A DNA stretch of 64,000 nucleotides from NCBI GenBank assembly GCA_052034115.1, contig JBPOIZ010000030.1, positions 1 to 64,000 on the forward strand, read 5' to 3'. A program made the position numbers and the translations under genes. The notes below the pieces were generated by a model, which was not told the DNA's origin, did no database searches, and was given only the letters and a program-made list of their open reading frames with translations. Below are positions 8,523 through 17,046 of this stretch, piece by piece. Position 1 is the first letter of the stretch. Each line of letters opens with the position of its first letter. Origin of the DNA: Lutibacillus sp052034115. GTDB taxonomy: Bacteria; Actinomycetota; Actinomycetes; Actinomycetales; Dermatophilaceae.

Positions 8523-8996
8523 ATGGTCTGGGTCACGGCCGCACTCATGGCGGTCGGCCTGGTAGGCATCGTTGTCCCGGTCCTGCCCGGTCTGCTGCTC
8601 ACCTGGGCCGCGGTGGGCCTGTGGGCCTGGTCCGGGGGGCAGGGCGCCGGCTGGGTGGTCTTCGGGATCTGCACCCTCTGGTATGCCGCTGGGCTGGTTG
8701 CTCAGTACCTCGTACCGGGTCGGCGGATGCGTGCGGCGGGCGTGCAGACGCGCACGCTCATCCTCGCTGTGTTGGGCGGCATCGTCGGTTTCTTCGTCAT
8801 CCCCGTCCTCGGCGCACCGGTCGGCTTTGTGCTCGGCATCCTGCTGGTGGAGTACCTACGGCTCAGGGAGCCGAGCACCGCGTGGTCCTCGACGAAGGTT
8901 GCGCTGCGTGCCGTGGCGCTGAGCATGGGGATCGAGCTCATGGCCGGGTTCGCCATCGCCGCCACGTGGGCGATTGGCTTGTGGACGATGCGTTGA
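8523..8996 (+). CDS. DUF456 family membrane protein
   Basis: 157 residues, almost entirely hydrophobic, with about four membrane spans (roughly residues 3-30, 42-62, 80-108 and 130-152). GIVVPVLPGLLLTWAA near the N-terminus and GAPVGFVLGILLVEYLR in the second half are the two glycine-rich segments that define DUF456. The biochemical function of the family is unknown. It begins three bases after the DUF7455 gene. No cytoplasmic domain or catalytic motif is visible. Confidence 0.8.
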   Translation: MVWVTAALMAVGLVGIVVPVLPGLLLTWAAVGLWAWSGGQGAGWVVFGICTLWYAAGLVAQYLVPGRRMRAAGVQTRTLILAVLGGIVGFFVIPVLGAPVGFVLGILLVEYLRLREPSTAWSSTKVALRAVALSMGIELMAGFAIAATWAIGLWTMR

Positions 8997-9025
8997 CCGT
9001 CAGGTCGTGATGTCGATCGCTCGCT

Positions 9026-9079
9026 CGTGACTGGAGCGACTCAGCGTTCGTCCGTGACTGGAGCGACTCAGCGTTCGTC
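9026..9079. repeat. 27-bp perfect tandem duplication covering the 3' end of the DUF3040 gene
   Basis: The unit that begins CGTGACTGGAGCGACTCAGC is present at 9026-9052 and 9053-9079 with no mismatch. The right copy contains the DUF3040 stop codon and last codons (9068-9079); the left copy lies outside the gene in the convergent space with DUF456. This indicates a recent local duplication. Confidence 0.9.
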
Positions 9080-9460
9080 GCCGCGGCGTTGCCAGCGATC
9101 CTCGAGCCGTTGCATGAAGGACGTGCGCGTCCCGGCCTTCTTGGTCGCAGGTTTGGCCCCCGCGGTGCCGCCCTGGCCCCCAGCCACGACCGTGAGCTGC
9201 GGGCGGCCGCGGCTCAGCGCATAGGCCGCGCCGGCAACCATCACGACGAAACCGACTCCGCCCAAGGGCACCAGGGCGTTCATCACCCCGAGGACCACCA
9301 GGCCCAACCCGACGAGGACGCCCAGCGCCCCGAGGACGACCCGACGCCGGGCAGCACCGGACACGCTGTTCTGGAGGCGTGTCGCGAACTGGGGGTCTTC
9401 GTCGTAGAGCGCCTGCTCCATCTGCTGGAGCATCCGCTGCTCGTGATCCGACAGTGGCAC
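9068..9460 (-). CDS. DUF3040 family membrane protein
   Basis: 130 residues from a GTG at 9460, preceded by AAAGGAGG. The N-terminus PLSDHEQRMLQQMEQALYDEDP is the family signature, a short cytoplasmic amphipathic segment. Two closely spaced membrane helices follow at about 40-60 and 64-82 (VVLGALGVLVGLGLVVLGV and GGVGFVVMVAGAAYAL). The C-terminus is basic and ends WQRRGDER. DUF3040 proteins are conserved in actinobacteria and often lie close to the mraZ/division cluster or dinB; their role is unknown. An upstream extension to 9520 lacks similarity. Confidence 0.8.
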   Translation of the reverse strand: MPLSDHEQRMLQQMEQALYDEDPQFATRLQNSVSGAARRRVVLGALGVLVGLGLVVLGVMNALVPLGGVGFVVMVAGAAYALSRGRPQLTVVAGGQGGTAGAKPATKKAGTRTSFMQRLEDRWQRRGDER

Positions 9461-9559
9461 CGTGGCCTCCTTTCTTTCTCCGGGCCGACAGGGCATCAGG
9501 GTATGCCGTACTCCGTCCAACGCTGACGGCGCCTCGGGAGTTTCGCTGGCCGTCTGTGC

Positions 9560-10819
9560 TCAGGATAGGTCGCCGCGCGGCCCCTGGAAACCCGTCGGCC
9601 GATCTGCGAGGAGCCGTGCGGGACGCACCGCCCCTGCACCGAACCGGGCGCTGGCTCGGTCGACGGCGCGGTCCGCATCCGCCCAGCCGTGCTCCGGATC
9701 GTCGAGCGCAACCTGGATCGGCGCGCTCACCCGGTCCTGCAGGCCCTCGAGCCGGACCCCGACGAGCCGGATCCTGGCCCGCTGCAGGCCGAGGGCGTCG
9801 TAGAGCGCTCGCGCCGTCTCATAGATCTGCTGGGAAACGTCCGTCGGGGACTTCAGGGTGCGCGAACGGCTGATCGTCGTGAAGTCGGCAAAGCGCACCG
9901 TGACCGACACCGTGCGACCCACCATGCGGGCCGAACGGACCCGAGCCGCCGTGCGGTCGCTCAGACGAAGCAGCTCTCGGTGGATGAGCACCGGATCGTC
10001 GATGTCGGCTGCGAAGGTCTCGTTCGACCCGATGCTCTTCTCGGCGCGTTCCGGGATCACCGAGCGGTTGTCTCGACCCCAGGACAAGTCGTGCAGATGC
10101 TCTCCCAGGCCCGGTCCGAGGGCCCGGCGCAACGTGTCGACCGGAGTGTGGGCTATGTCGGCGACGGTGCGCAGGCCGAGGCGCTGAAGAACCTCTTCGG
10201 TGCGATCGCCCACCCCCCACAGCGCGCCGACGGGCAGACCGTGCAGGAAGGACACCACCTCGGTCGCCGGCACGATGAGCAGCCCGTCCGGCTTGGCCAG
10301 ACCGGAGGCGAGCTTGGCGACGAATTTCGTCGGGGCGACACCGACCGAGCAGGTCACCCCCTGCTCGTCCGCGATGGTGTCCCGCAGGAGTTCGCCGATG
10401 ACCGCCGGGGTGCCGAGCCGGCGTTGGGCGGCAGCCACGTCGAGAAACGCCTCGTCGAGCGAGAGCGGTTCGACGATGTCGGTGACCGAACGGAAGGTGG
10501 CCATCACGGCCGCGGAAATACGCGAGTAGCGGCGGTGATCCGGCTCGATGACGGTGGCCTGCGGACACAGCCGCCGGGCCCGCGCCATGGGCATGGCTGA
10601 GGTGACGCCGAAGGCGCGGGCCTCGTAGGTCGCCGAGAGCACGACCGATCGACCGCCTTCGCCGCCGATGATGACCGGTGTCCCGACGAGCTCTGGGCGG
10701 TCCAGCAGCGATGCCGAGGCGTAGAAGGCGTCCATGTCGACGTGCAGGATCGTGCACCCGGTGTCGTCGGGATGCTCACCGCCGGGGCGACGCTCCAGCG
10801 CGAACTGGCGCCGGCTCAT
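9560..10819 (-). CDS. dinB: DNA polymerase IV (Y-family translesion polymerase)
   Basis: 419 residues. Catalytic acidic residues are present in HVDMDAFYAS (about residues 26-35) and SLDEAFLD (about 118-125), so it should be an active polymerase, unlike ImuB. The YEARAFGV finger motif and the HhH region around LPVGALWGVG follow. The C-terminal PIQVALDDPE may be a beta-clamp contact. Y-family polymerases bypass lesions at the cost of errors. It is the last gene of the leftward run from 16350, 15 bp after the methyltransferase gene, so it may be transcribed with dnaE2 from the LexA-box promoter. Confidence 0.93.
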   Translation of the reverse strand: MSRRQFALERRPGGEHPDDTGCTILHVDMDAFYASASLLDRPELVGTPVIIGGEGGRSVVLSATYEARAFGVTSAMPMARARRLCPQATVIEPDHRRYSRISAAVMATFRSVTDIVEPLSLDEAFLDVAAAQRRLGTPAVIGELLRDTIADEQGVTCSVGVAPTKFVAKLASGLAKPDGLLIVPATEVVSFLHGLPVGALWGVGDRTEEVLQRLGLRTVADIAHTPVDTLRRALGPGLGEHLHDLSWGRDNRSVIPERAEKSIGSNETFAADIDDPVLIHRELLRLSDRTAARVRSARMVGRTVSVTVRFADFTTISRSRTLKSPTDVSQQIYETARALYDALGLQRARIRLVGVRLEGLQDRVSAPIQVALDDPEHGWADADRAVDRASARFGAGAVRPARLLADRPTGFQGPRGDLS

Positions 10820-10834
10820 CGCCGACCTGCCGGC

Positions 10835-11602
10835 TCAGGGCGCGGTCGCCAGGACATGCAGGCCCGCGCCGAGCTGGCCGAGCACGGCATACGTCGGATG
10901 GTTGCTCGCGGCCTCCTCCAGAGCCAGGAGGGCCGAGCGGTCGGTGGCGCTGTCGGCCACTGTGGCGGGCACGAGGTCGCTGAAGAGCCGCACCCCGTGG
11001 ACTCGGTCAACGACGAACCCGTGTCCGTGGACAAGCCTCTCGACGCCACCGGAGTCGAACCGCCGCGGGAGCGGGTCGGCAGTGCCCCACCGGCCCTCGG
11101 GCGAGGTGAGCGCGGCCGCTGCGGCAGCCACGTCCCCGGCCACGACCTTGGCCAGGACCACGGCGAGTCGGCCCGCGACGAGCAGGCTGAGCAGCCCACC
11201 GGGTGCCAGCGAGCCGCGGATCGCTTCGAGGGTGGCGTCAGGGTCGTCAACGACCTCCAGGACGCCATGGCAGCAGACCAGGTCGACCGAGTGCGGCGCC
11301 ACGTGGTCGGCGAGGCTGTCCGCGTCGCCCTGGACGGCGCGCACCCTGGACACCGCGGCGGAGTCGCCGGCGCGGCGCTGAAGGGCGGCCAGGGCATCCG
11401 GGCTGGGATCGACGACCAGGACGTCGTGGCCGAGCTCGGCGAGCGGGACCGCCATACCGCCGGTGCCGCCGCCCAGGTCGAGAACCCGCAGGGGGCGACC
11501 GAGCTCGTCGGCCCGCCGCTTCGCCAGATCGCTGACTGCGGCCCAGACGGCGGCGGTGCGCAAGGACCGGCCAGGACGGCGGGGGCTGCGCTCGTCGGGC
11601 AC
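10835..11602 (-). CDS. Class I SAM-dependent methyltransferase (CmoA/SmtA-like)
   Basis: 255 residues from a GTG at 11602, with AAGGAG six bases upstream. VLDLGGGTGGMAVPLAELGHD (about residues 40-60) contains SAM motif I, followed by the acidic end of strand 2 (VVDPSPDAL), a motif with GDADSL, and the LVCCHGVLEVVDD strand 4 segment. The substrate is unknown. The related Smt/CmoA group acts on tRNA or small molecules. Placement between dnaE2 and dinB, in the same direction and with short gaps, suggests co-expression in the SOS-type operon, not necessarily a repair role. Confidence 0.8.
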   Translation of the reverse strand: MPDERSPRRPGRSLRTAAVWAAVSDLAKRRADELGRPLRVLDLGGGTGGMAVPLAELGHDVLVVDPSPDALAALQRRAGDSAAVSRVRAVQGDADSLADHVAPHSVDLVCCHGVLEVVDDPDATLEAIRGSLAPGGLLSLLVAGRLAVVLAKVVAGDVAAAAAALTSPEGRWGTADPLPRRFDSGGVERLVHGHGFVVDRVHGVRLFSDLVPATVADSATDRSALLALEEAASNHPTYAVLGQLGAGLHVLATAP

Positions 11603-11653
11603 GGTCGGCTCCTTGAGGTCGAGTCGATGAGGCCGGATCGGTTCAGGAACACC

Positions 11654-14600
11654 CTAGTGTCCCGCGCTCCCGGGACTCGCGTGCCACAGTTTGCGTGGCG
11701 CGACCCCCGCCTCAGGGACCGCCCCGTCGGCGGCCAGGGCCCGTGCGGCGCGAACGTCCGACCCCGCCGGACGGACGTCTGCGTAAGGTGACTGCCTGAA
11801 CCCCGACGCGTGAACGAGGACCCGGCGTCCCGTCGGACGGTCGATCGCGGCCTCCTCGGCCGCCGCCGCCCGCTCCATGGCCACGGCGTCGGCCTGGGCC
11901 AACGCGGCGAGGACGGCATCGGTGCCACCGCCGCGCCAGGCATCCCACAGGCCGGTGAGCTCCCAGGCGCCGGTGGCTCGGATCGACACCCCCCGGGGGC
12001 CGGTGCGGCGGACCTGACCTCGCACCAGGAGCAGCCAAGAGTGGAAGACGGTGGCGGCATACGGACCCTGGACATCCTCGAAGAAGGTCGCATCGGCCGG
12101 TCCGGTGCCGTCATCGACGGTGAGGAAGACGACCCGGCGACCCGAGCGCACCGGCGGAGTCTGGGTCGCGACCTTGACCCCGGCCACCCAGACCGGCCGG
12201 GTCGTCTTGGCCTCGAGCAGGTCCCGGGCCCGGGTCACACCAAGGGCCTCGAGCATCGGGGCATAGAAGTCGACGACGTGGGCGCTGGCATCCAGCCCGA
12301 GGATGTCGAGCTCGGCCCGCACCCGCTCCGGGCCGGTGAGTTCGGGCAGCCCGTTGCCCTGCGTGAGCACCGGTGTGTCGCCGAGGTCGAGCAGCAGCTG
12401 GGTCGGGACAGGGCGCACCGGTGCGGCCGCCTGGGACTGCCGGGCGGCCAGGGTGGCGATGTCGAGCGATGGCGCCGACGTGTCGGCCTGGCTCCACGCC
12501 GAGCCGTAACCATCGGTCGCGCTGCCCCATGCCTTGAGCCCACCCTTGCGCGGCCCGGTCCGACCGGCACTGAGCGAACGATTCCACCGGTCCAGGTCGG
12601 CGAGGTGGACGAGCAGGTCGCGGCGGGTCACTCGGCCGCGGCGGCCGAGCCGTGCGGTCGGCACATGCCGCGCCCGGCGCTGCGGGACGAACCCCTCCTC
12701 GGCCGGCAGCGGCTCGATGTCGTAGATGGAGTCGAAGCCGCCGGCGAGGATGATCCGCTCGGTCACCGGCAGGCTCACCCCCGCCCGCCGGACGAAGTCG
12801 GCCAGACTGACATATGGCGCCCCTGCCTCGATCCCGGCGACCTCGGCGCCGCTGATCCCCGACACGTCGGCGAGGGACAGCCGGATGCCGTAACCGCTCG
12901 CGTCGGGCAGATCGGGATGGGCGCTGACGTGCGGAGCACGCTCGCCCTCGGCGAGCGCCTCGATGCGATAGACCCCGGTGGAGGCGTTGATGTCGAGCCC
13001 GAGAACGGCGATCCCCAGCGAGCGGGCATCATCGAGGATGAGGCGCTTGGGATACATCCCCGGGTCGTGGGTGAGCACCCCGGCCAGGAAGGCGGCCGGG
13101 TGATGCGTCTTGAGCCAGGCTGTCTGATAGGTCGGCAGAGCGAACGCGGCAGCGTGCGCCTTGCAGAACCCGAACGAGGCGAAGGCCTTCAGGACCGCCC
13201 AGATCTGGTCGACGACGTCGGCGGCATACCCCTTGGCCCGGGCAGCAGGGCGCCACCACCGCTCGACGTCGCGCTGACCTGCAGGAGTGCCGAGGGCGCG
13301 GCGCACCTCGTCGGCCTGAGCCAAGGAGACCCCGGCCGTCGCGGCGACGATCTGGAGGACCTGCTCATGGAAGACGACGACCCCCTCGGTCTCGGCGAGG
13401 GCGGGCACCAGGCTGGGGTGGATGTAGTGGGCCCGGCGCCAGCCGTTGCGCGCCGAGAGGAACGGGACGATCATGTCCGACTTCACCGGCCCGGGCCGGA
13501 ACAACGAGATGTCGATGACAAGGTCTTCGAAGGATCGCGGTCCGAACTTGCCGACGAGCTCGCGCTGCCCCGGGCTCTCGATCTGGAAGCACCCCAGGGT
13601 GTGCGTCGTGCGGATGAGGCGGAACGTCGCGTCGTCGTCGAGCGGCACCTGGGTCTGATCGTCGAGGTCGATCTGCACCCCGTCGACCCGCTCCACCTCG
13701 GCGACGGCGTGCGCCATCGCCGACTGCATGCGGATGCCGAGGATGTCCAGCTTGAGCAGTCCGAGAGTCTCGACGTCGTCCTTGTCGAACTGGCTCATGG
13801 GAAACCCGAGCCAGGACGCCTCGACCGGGGTGCGGTCCAGCAAACCGGAGTTGGACAGCACGACACCGCAGGGATGCAGCGCAATATGGCGGGGCAGCCC
13901 GTCGAGGCGTTCGACGAGCTCGAAGAACACCTCCAACCGCGGTGCGTCGAGGCCGCTGGCCCGCAGCTCGGGCAACTCCCCGATGGCGTGCCGCGCATTG
14001 CGGGCGCTGATGTGCGGGAACGCCTTGGCCATGGCGTCGATCTCGGTGGGCGGCAGCCCGAGCGCAGCCCCGACGTCGCGGATGGCATGCCGCACTCGGT
14101 AGGTGTCCATCATCGACACGCAGGTGACCCGTTCACCGCCGAACCGGTCGAGGACCCGCTCGTAGATCTCGGTGCGCCGAGCCGACTCGACATCGACGTC
14201 GATATCCGGCAGCTGGGCCCGCAACGGTGAACAGAACCGCTCCATGAGCAGGCCGTATCGGATCGGGTCGACCCCCGAGATGCCGAGGAGATAGTTGACG
14301 AGGGAGCCGGCCCCCGACCCTCGTGCCGCGACCCGACAGCCCATCTCCCGGATGAGATCGGTGACCGCGGCGACGGTGAGGAAGTAGGACGGGTAGCCCA
14401 ACGTGCCGATGACGGCCAACTCGTCGTCGAGCCGGGCGGTGATCGTGGTCAGCTCGCTGTCGGAGCGCCCCGGGAACCGGCGCCCGATGGCGGCCCGGCA
14501 CCGATCGGTCAGGACGTCGTGCGGGTCCTGCTCGGGGCGCAGCCCGAGCACCCCGGTCTCCGGCAGGTGAACCGAGCCGATCCCGAGGTCGGTCGCCGGG

Positions 14601-15592
14601 TCCTGGACACACGTCATGGCCAGCCGGACGGTGTCGGCAAACAGCCGATCTGCCTCGGCCCGGGCTCGCCGTCCACCGACACTGATCTCCGGCCCACTCG
14701 CGGCGACGATGTCCAAGGCAGTGGCATACATCGCCGCGGTGGGGGCCAGATAGCCCTCCCTGGTCAGCCGGTCGACGTGGCGAGGGTGCAGCGGCACCAG
14801 CCGGCGGGCAGCGTCGAGGACGTCGACCACCGCTGAATCGTCAGGGTCGGCATGTCGGACCGCCCCGGTGAGGACGGCCGGCAGACTCTCGCGACGCGCG
14901 AGGGCGAGCATCCGGGCGGCCTGATCCAGCCCGGTCGCGCTCGATCCGGGCCCGCCGTGGCACACCACCTCCACGGCGAGGGCATCCGGTGGCAGGACCG
15001 AACGCCACCGACGCAGGTATGACGTCGCCAGGTCGAGGCGGCGACTGCGCACCGCCCGCCCCACGTCCGAGTCGGGACCGAGGAGGACGACCAGTGGGCC
15101 CGGCTCGTCCGGGACGCCGGGGCGGGCATGCTCGGCCAGCAGCGCAGGTGTGGCGACCGGGTTGCCTCGCTCGCCACGCAGGTGGGTAGCCGTGACCAAC
15201 CGACACAACCGGGACCAGCCCACCCCGGCCGTCAATCCACTACGCCCGCCCCGAGCCAGGATCGTGGCCCGCGGGAGCCGAGGATCGACGACTGCCCCGC
15301 CCCGCACGGGGGCGCGCGGACGCCCGCCGGTCCGCCGGGTCGGATCACTCGCGCCGACCGGTCCACCACCGCCGAGGTCGAGGGCCAGGTCCACTCCGAG
15401 GATGGGTGCGATGCCGGCCTCCTCGCAGGCCACCGCGAAGCGGACCGCGCCATACAGCCCATCCCGGTCGGTGAGCGCCAAGGCGGGCTGCCCCCACGCC
15501 GCGGCCCGGGCGACCAGGGTCGTCGGCGGCGACGCGCCGTACCGCAGCGAGAAGCTCGACGCGACGTGCAGGTGGACGAAGGCATCAGCCAC
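11654..15592 (-). CDS. dnaE2: Error-prone DNA polymerase III alpha-type subunit
   Basis: 1312 residues from a GTG at 15592. The PHP domain begins at once (HLHVASSFSLRYG). The polymerase palm carries GSGAGSLVNYLLGISGVDPIR-type and LPDIDVDVES motifs, the latter with two catalytic aspartates, and SFGFCKAHAAAFALPTYQTAW belongs to the fingers/HhH part. An OB fold lies near the C-terminus. DnaE2 performs damage-induced mutagenesis with ImuB and ImuA' in mycobacteria. The start is supported by an 8-bp overlap with the HEPN gene stop. The protein is longer than the common 1050-1150; the extra length lies in low-complexity linkers after PHP and near the C-terminus. Confidence 0.93.
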   Translation of the reverse strand: MADAFVHLHVASSFSLRYGASPPTTLVARAAAWGQPALALTDRDGLYGAVRFAVACEEAGIAPILGVDLALDLGGGGPVGASDPTRRTGGRPRAPVRGGAVVDPRLPRATILARGGRSGLTAGVGWSRLCRLVTATHLRGERGNPVATPALLAEHARPGVPDEPGPLVVLLGPDSDVGRAVRSRRLDLATSYLRRWRSVLPPDALAVEVVCHGGPGSSATGLDQAARMLALARRESLPAVLTGAVRHADPDDSAVVDVLDAARRLVPLHPRHVDRLTREGYLAPTAAMYATALDIVAASGPEISVGGRRARAEADRLFADTVRLAMTCVQDPATDLGIGSVHLPETGVLGLRPEQDPHDVLTDRCRAAIGRRFPGRSDSELTTITARLDDELAVIGTLGYPSYFLTVAAVTDLIREMGCRVAARGSGAGSLVNYLLGISGVDPIRYGLLMERFCSPLRAQLPDIDVDVESARRTEIYERVLDRFGGERVTCVSMMDTYRVRHAIRDVGAALGLPPTEIDAMAKAFPHISARNARHAIGELPELRASGLDAPRLEVFFELVERLDGLPRHIALHPCGVVLSNSGLLDRTPVEASWLGFPMSQFDKDDVETLGLLKLDILGIRMQSAMAHAVAEVERVDGVQIDLDDQTQVPLDDDATFRLIRTTHTLGCFQIESPGQRELVGKFGPRSFEDLVIDISLFRPGPVKSDMIVPFLSARNGWRRAHYIHPSLVPALAETEGVVVFHEQVLQIVAATAGVSLAQADEVRRALGTPAGQRDVERWWRPAARAKGYAADVVDQIWAVLKAFASFGFCKAHAAAFALPTYQTAWLKTHHPAAFLAGVLTHDPGMYPKRLILDDARSLGIAVLGLDINASTGVYRIEALAEGERAPHVSAHPDLPDASGYGIRLSLADVSGISGAEVAGIEAGAPYVSLADFVRRAGVSLPVTERIILAGGFDSIYDIEPLPAEEGFVPQRRARHVPTARLGRRGRVTRRDLLVHLADLDRWNRSLSAGRTGPRKGGLKAWGSATDGYGSAWSQADTSAPSLDIATLAARQSQAAAPVRPVPTQLLLDLGDTPVLTQGNGLPELTGPERVRAELDILGLDASAHVVDFYAPMLEALGVTRARDLLEAKTTRPVWVAGVKVATQTPPVRSGRRVVFLTVDDGTGPADATFFEDVQGPYAATVFHSWLLLVRGQVRRTGPRGVSIRATGAWELTGLWDAWRGGGTDAVLAALAQADAVAMERAAAAEEAAIDRPTGRRVLVHASGFRQSPYADVRPAGSDVRAARALAADGAVPEAGVAPRKLWHASPGSAGH

Positions 15593-16028
15593 GCCGACTC
15601 CCGCTCGCACCGACCGCGGCCGGAACGGTATATCCCGGCAGCGGGGCCGACCTGGCCACCCCGAGGAGGTCCTCGACCAGGCCGAGGAAGGTCTCGGCGG
15701 CCCGCACGAGGTCGTCGGCCTCCCGGCTCCCGTGCAACGCCGCCCCCCGCTCGACTGCTGCCCGTCGGCGGGCGGACGCGGCGAAGAAGGCGGCCCACTC
15801 CCCCAGCTCGGGGGCCAGCTCGGCCAGCAACTGCCAGACGCTGCGGGGCCGGGACGGGGAGCGCGGGACGCTACGGGCGGCCACGAGGGCCGCCGCCGCG
15901 CGCAAGGCGCCGAGATGCGCATCGACATATCGCTGGGCCGCGTCGTCGCAGCGACCCGACGCGATGAGGCTGGCCCGGGCTCGGGCCAGCAAGTCCAACG
16001 CGGCGCCTGGGGTCGGCATGGCAGGCAC
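15585..16028 (-). CDS. SAV_6107-type HEPN domain protein
   Basis: 147 residues, Ala/Arg-rich and predicted all-helical. The pattern LLARARASLIASG, RYVDAHLGALRAAAALVAAR and the segment SVWQLLAELAPELGEWAAFFAASARRR is that of the actinobacterial HEPN family found next to dnaE2. Some HEPN proteins are RNases with an R-x4-6-H motif; I see no clear RxxxxH here, so catalysis is doubtful and a scaffold role is possible. It overlaps dnaE2 by eight bases and begins one base after DUF6504 ends, so translation of the three is tightly linked. Confidence 0.75.
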   Translation of the reverse strand: MPAMPTPGAALDLLARARASLIASGRCDDAAQRYVDAHLGALRAAAALVAARSVPRSPSRPRSVWQLLAELAPELGEWAAFFAASARRRAAVERGAALHGSREADDLVRAAETFLGLVEDLLGVARSAPLPGYTVPAAVGASGSRRG

Positions 16029-16029
16029 C

Positions 16030-16350
16030 TCAGTCGCTCACGCGGGCGAGGGACCACTGCCCCGCGTCGGCCACCAGATCGAAGACCCCCGTGCCGCGGG
16101 ATCGGCCCGCGCTGGCCTCGACCCGCCAGACCACCGCGTCGCGGGCCAGGGCCAGGAGCGCCCCGCCGTCCGGTGGCGCGGCCGACGTGCCGCTGGCTCG
16201 CTGGGCGACCTCGCGCCACCAGGGCCGGGCCTCCTGCCACCGGGCCAGCACCGAGCGCACGTGGTAGAGCCGGCCCTGCCAGAGGAACAGTCGCGGCTCG
16301 CCCTCGGCCTCTTGGACCGCGACGGAAGCGTCATACCTCCTGGTCATCAC
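16030..16350 (-). CDS. DUF6504 family protein
   Basis: 106 residues. GTG at 16350 is followed at once by ATG at 16347, both served by GGAGG at about 16358. The motif PRLFLWQGRLYHVRSVLARW followed by WWREV and the terminal FDLVADAGQWSLARVSD is the DUF6504 signature, also seen as a C-terminal extension or neighbour of ImuB-type Y-family proteins. The function is not known, but association with the DnaE2 mutasome is strong across actinobacteria. It is the first gene after the LexA-like boxes. No ImuB coding sequence lies upstream, which is unusual. Confidence 0.75.
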   Translation of the reverse strand: MMTRRYDASVAVQEAEGEPRLFLWQGRLYHVRSVLARWQEARPWWREVAQRASGTSAAPPDGGALLALARDAVVWRVEASAGRSRGTGVFDLVADAGQWSLARVSD

Positions 16351-16382
16351 CCACCACCTCCAGGCCCCGATCAGCCAGGGCT

Positions 16383-16415
16383 TCGCACATACGTTCGATT
16401 AGAACAAATGTACGA
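16383..16415. promoter_or_regulatory. Two adjacent LexA (SOS) box-like palindromes heading the dnaE2 operon
   Basis: 16383-16398 reads TCGCACATACGTTCGA, one mismatch from the actinobacterial SOS consensus TCGAAC-N4-GTTCGA. 16400-16415 reads TAGAACAAATGTACGA, two mismatches. Centres are 17 bp apart. They lie 33-65 bp upstream of the DUF6504 start at 16350 and 41-73 bp from ybaK on the other strand. Damage-inducible control of dnaE2 is known in mycobacteria, so a LexA operator here is well motivated; binding to the second, weaker box is less certain. Confidence 0.75.
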
Positions 16416-16455
16416 TGCCACGAGCGTGGCCCGTCAAGCCCTAGGGTGAGCAGCC

Positions 16456-16956
16456 ATGGAGATCAGCGACCATCCCTCGGTCCACCGCGTCCGTGCGCGG
16501 CTCGCCGACCTCGGCGTCCCCGGGCAGATCGTCGTCCTCGACGAGGCGGCGCGCACCGCTGCCCAGGCGGCCGAGCAGCTCGGGGTCACCGTCGCCCAGA
16601 TCGCCAACTCACTCGTCTTCGCCGCCCGGATCACCACCGCAGCGCCGGTGCACCCGCTCCTCGTCATGGCCTCCGGGGGACACCGCGTCGACACCGCGCT
16701 CGTCGCTGCGGCGCTCGGGCTGGCTCACCTCGGGCGGGCCGACGCCGATCTGGTCCGGGCCGCGACCGGATTCGCCATCGGTGGGGTCGCACCGGTCGGA
16801 CATCCGGCCGCCCTCCCGGCGGTCGTCGACGAGGCGCTGTCGGCATACGACGTCATCTGGGCGGCCGCGGGGCACCCGCACGCGGTCTTCCCCACGACGT
16901 ATGCCGAGTTGCTGCGGATCACCGAGGGCCAGGCCGTGCGGGTGGCTCACGACTGA
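16456..16956 (+). CDS. YbaK/EbsC-family aminoacyl-tRNA deacylase-like protein
   Basis: 166 residues, a single YbaK domain. HPSVHRVRARLADLGVPGQIVVLDEAARTA at the start, the QIANSLVF segment with the conserved Lys position replaced by Asn-Ser, and FAIGGVAPVGHP (family: G.VSP.G) are recognisable. Relatives hydrolyse mischarged Cys-tRNA-Pro or similar species. The usual catalytic lysine of YbaK (in IVKSLVF) is not present, so activity may differ; many actinobacterial members share this change. It is divergent from the dnaE2 operon, with the LexA-like boxes between them. Confidence 0.85.
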   Translation: MEISDHPSVHRVRARLADLGVPGQIVVLDEAARTAAQAAEQLGVTVAQIANSLVFAARITTAAPVHPLLVMASGGHRVDTALVAAALGLAHLGRADADLVRAATGFAIGGVAPVGHPAALPAVVDEALSAYDVIWAAAGHPHAVFPTTYAELLRITEGQAVRVAHD

Positions 16957-17046
16957 TGTCGTGATCGCATCGTTGTGATCCGGGGGAACGGCACTGCCCT
17001 GGCATATGTTTCACCTAGCGGCACGCCCCCCACACGAAGGACGGTC

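Noticed and set aside
11810..14230. 806-codon open frame antisense to dnaE2
   Set aside because: No recognisable domain, and third-position GC pattern follows dnaE2.
15593..16240. N-terminal extension of dnaE2
   Set aside because: It would run through the HEPN and DUF6504 genes; the PHP domain begins right after the GTG at 15592.
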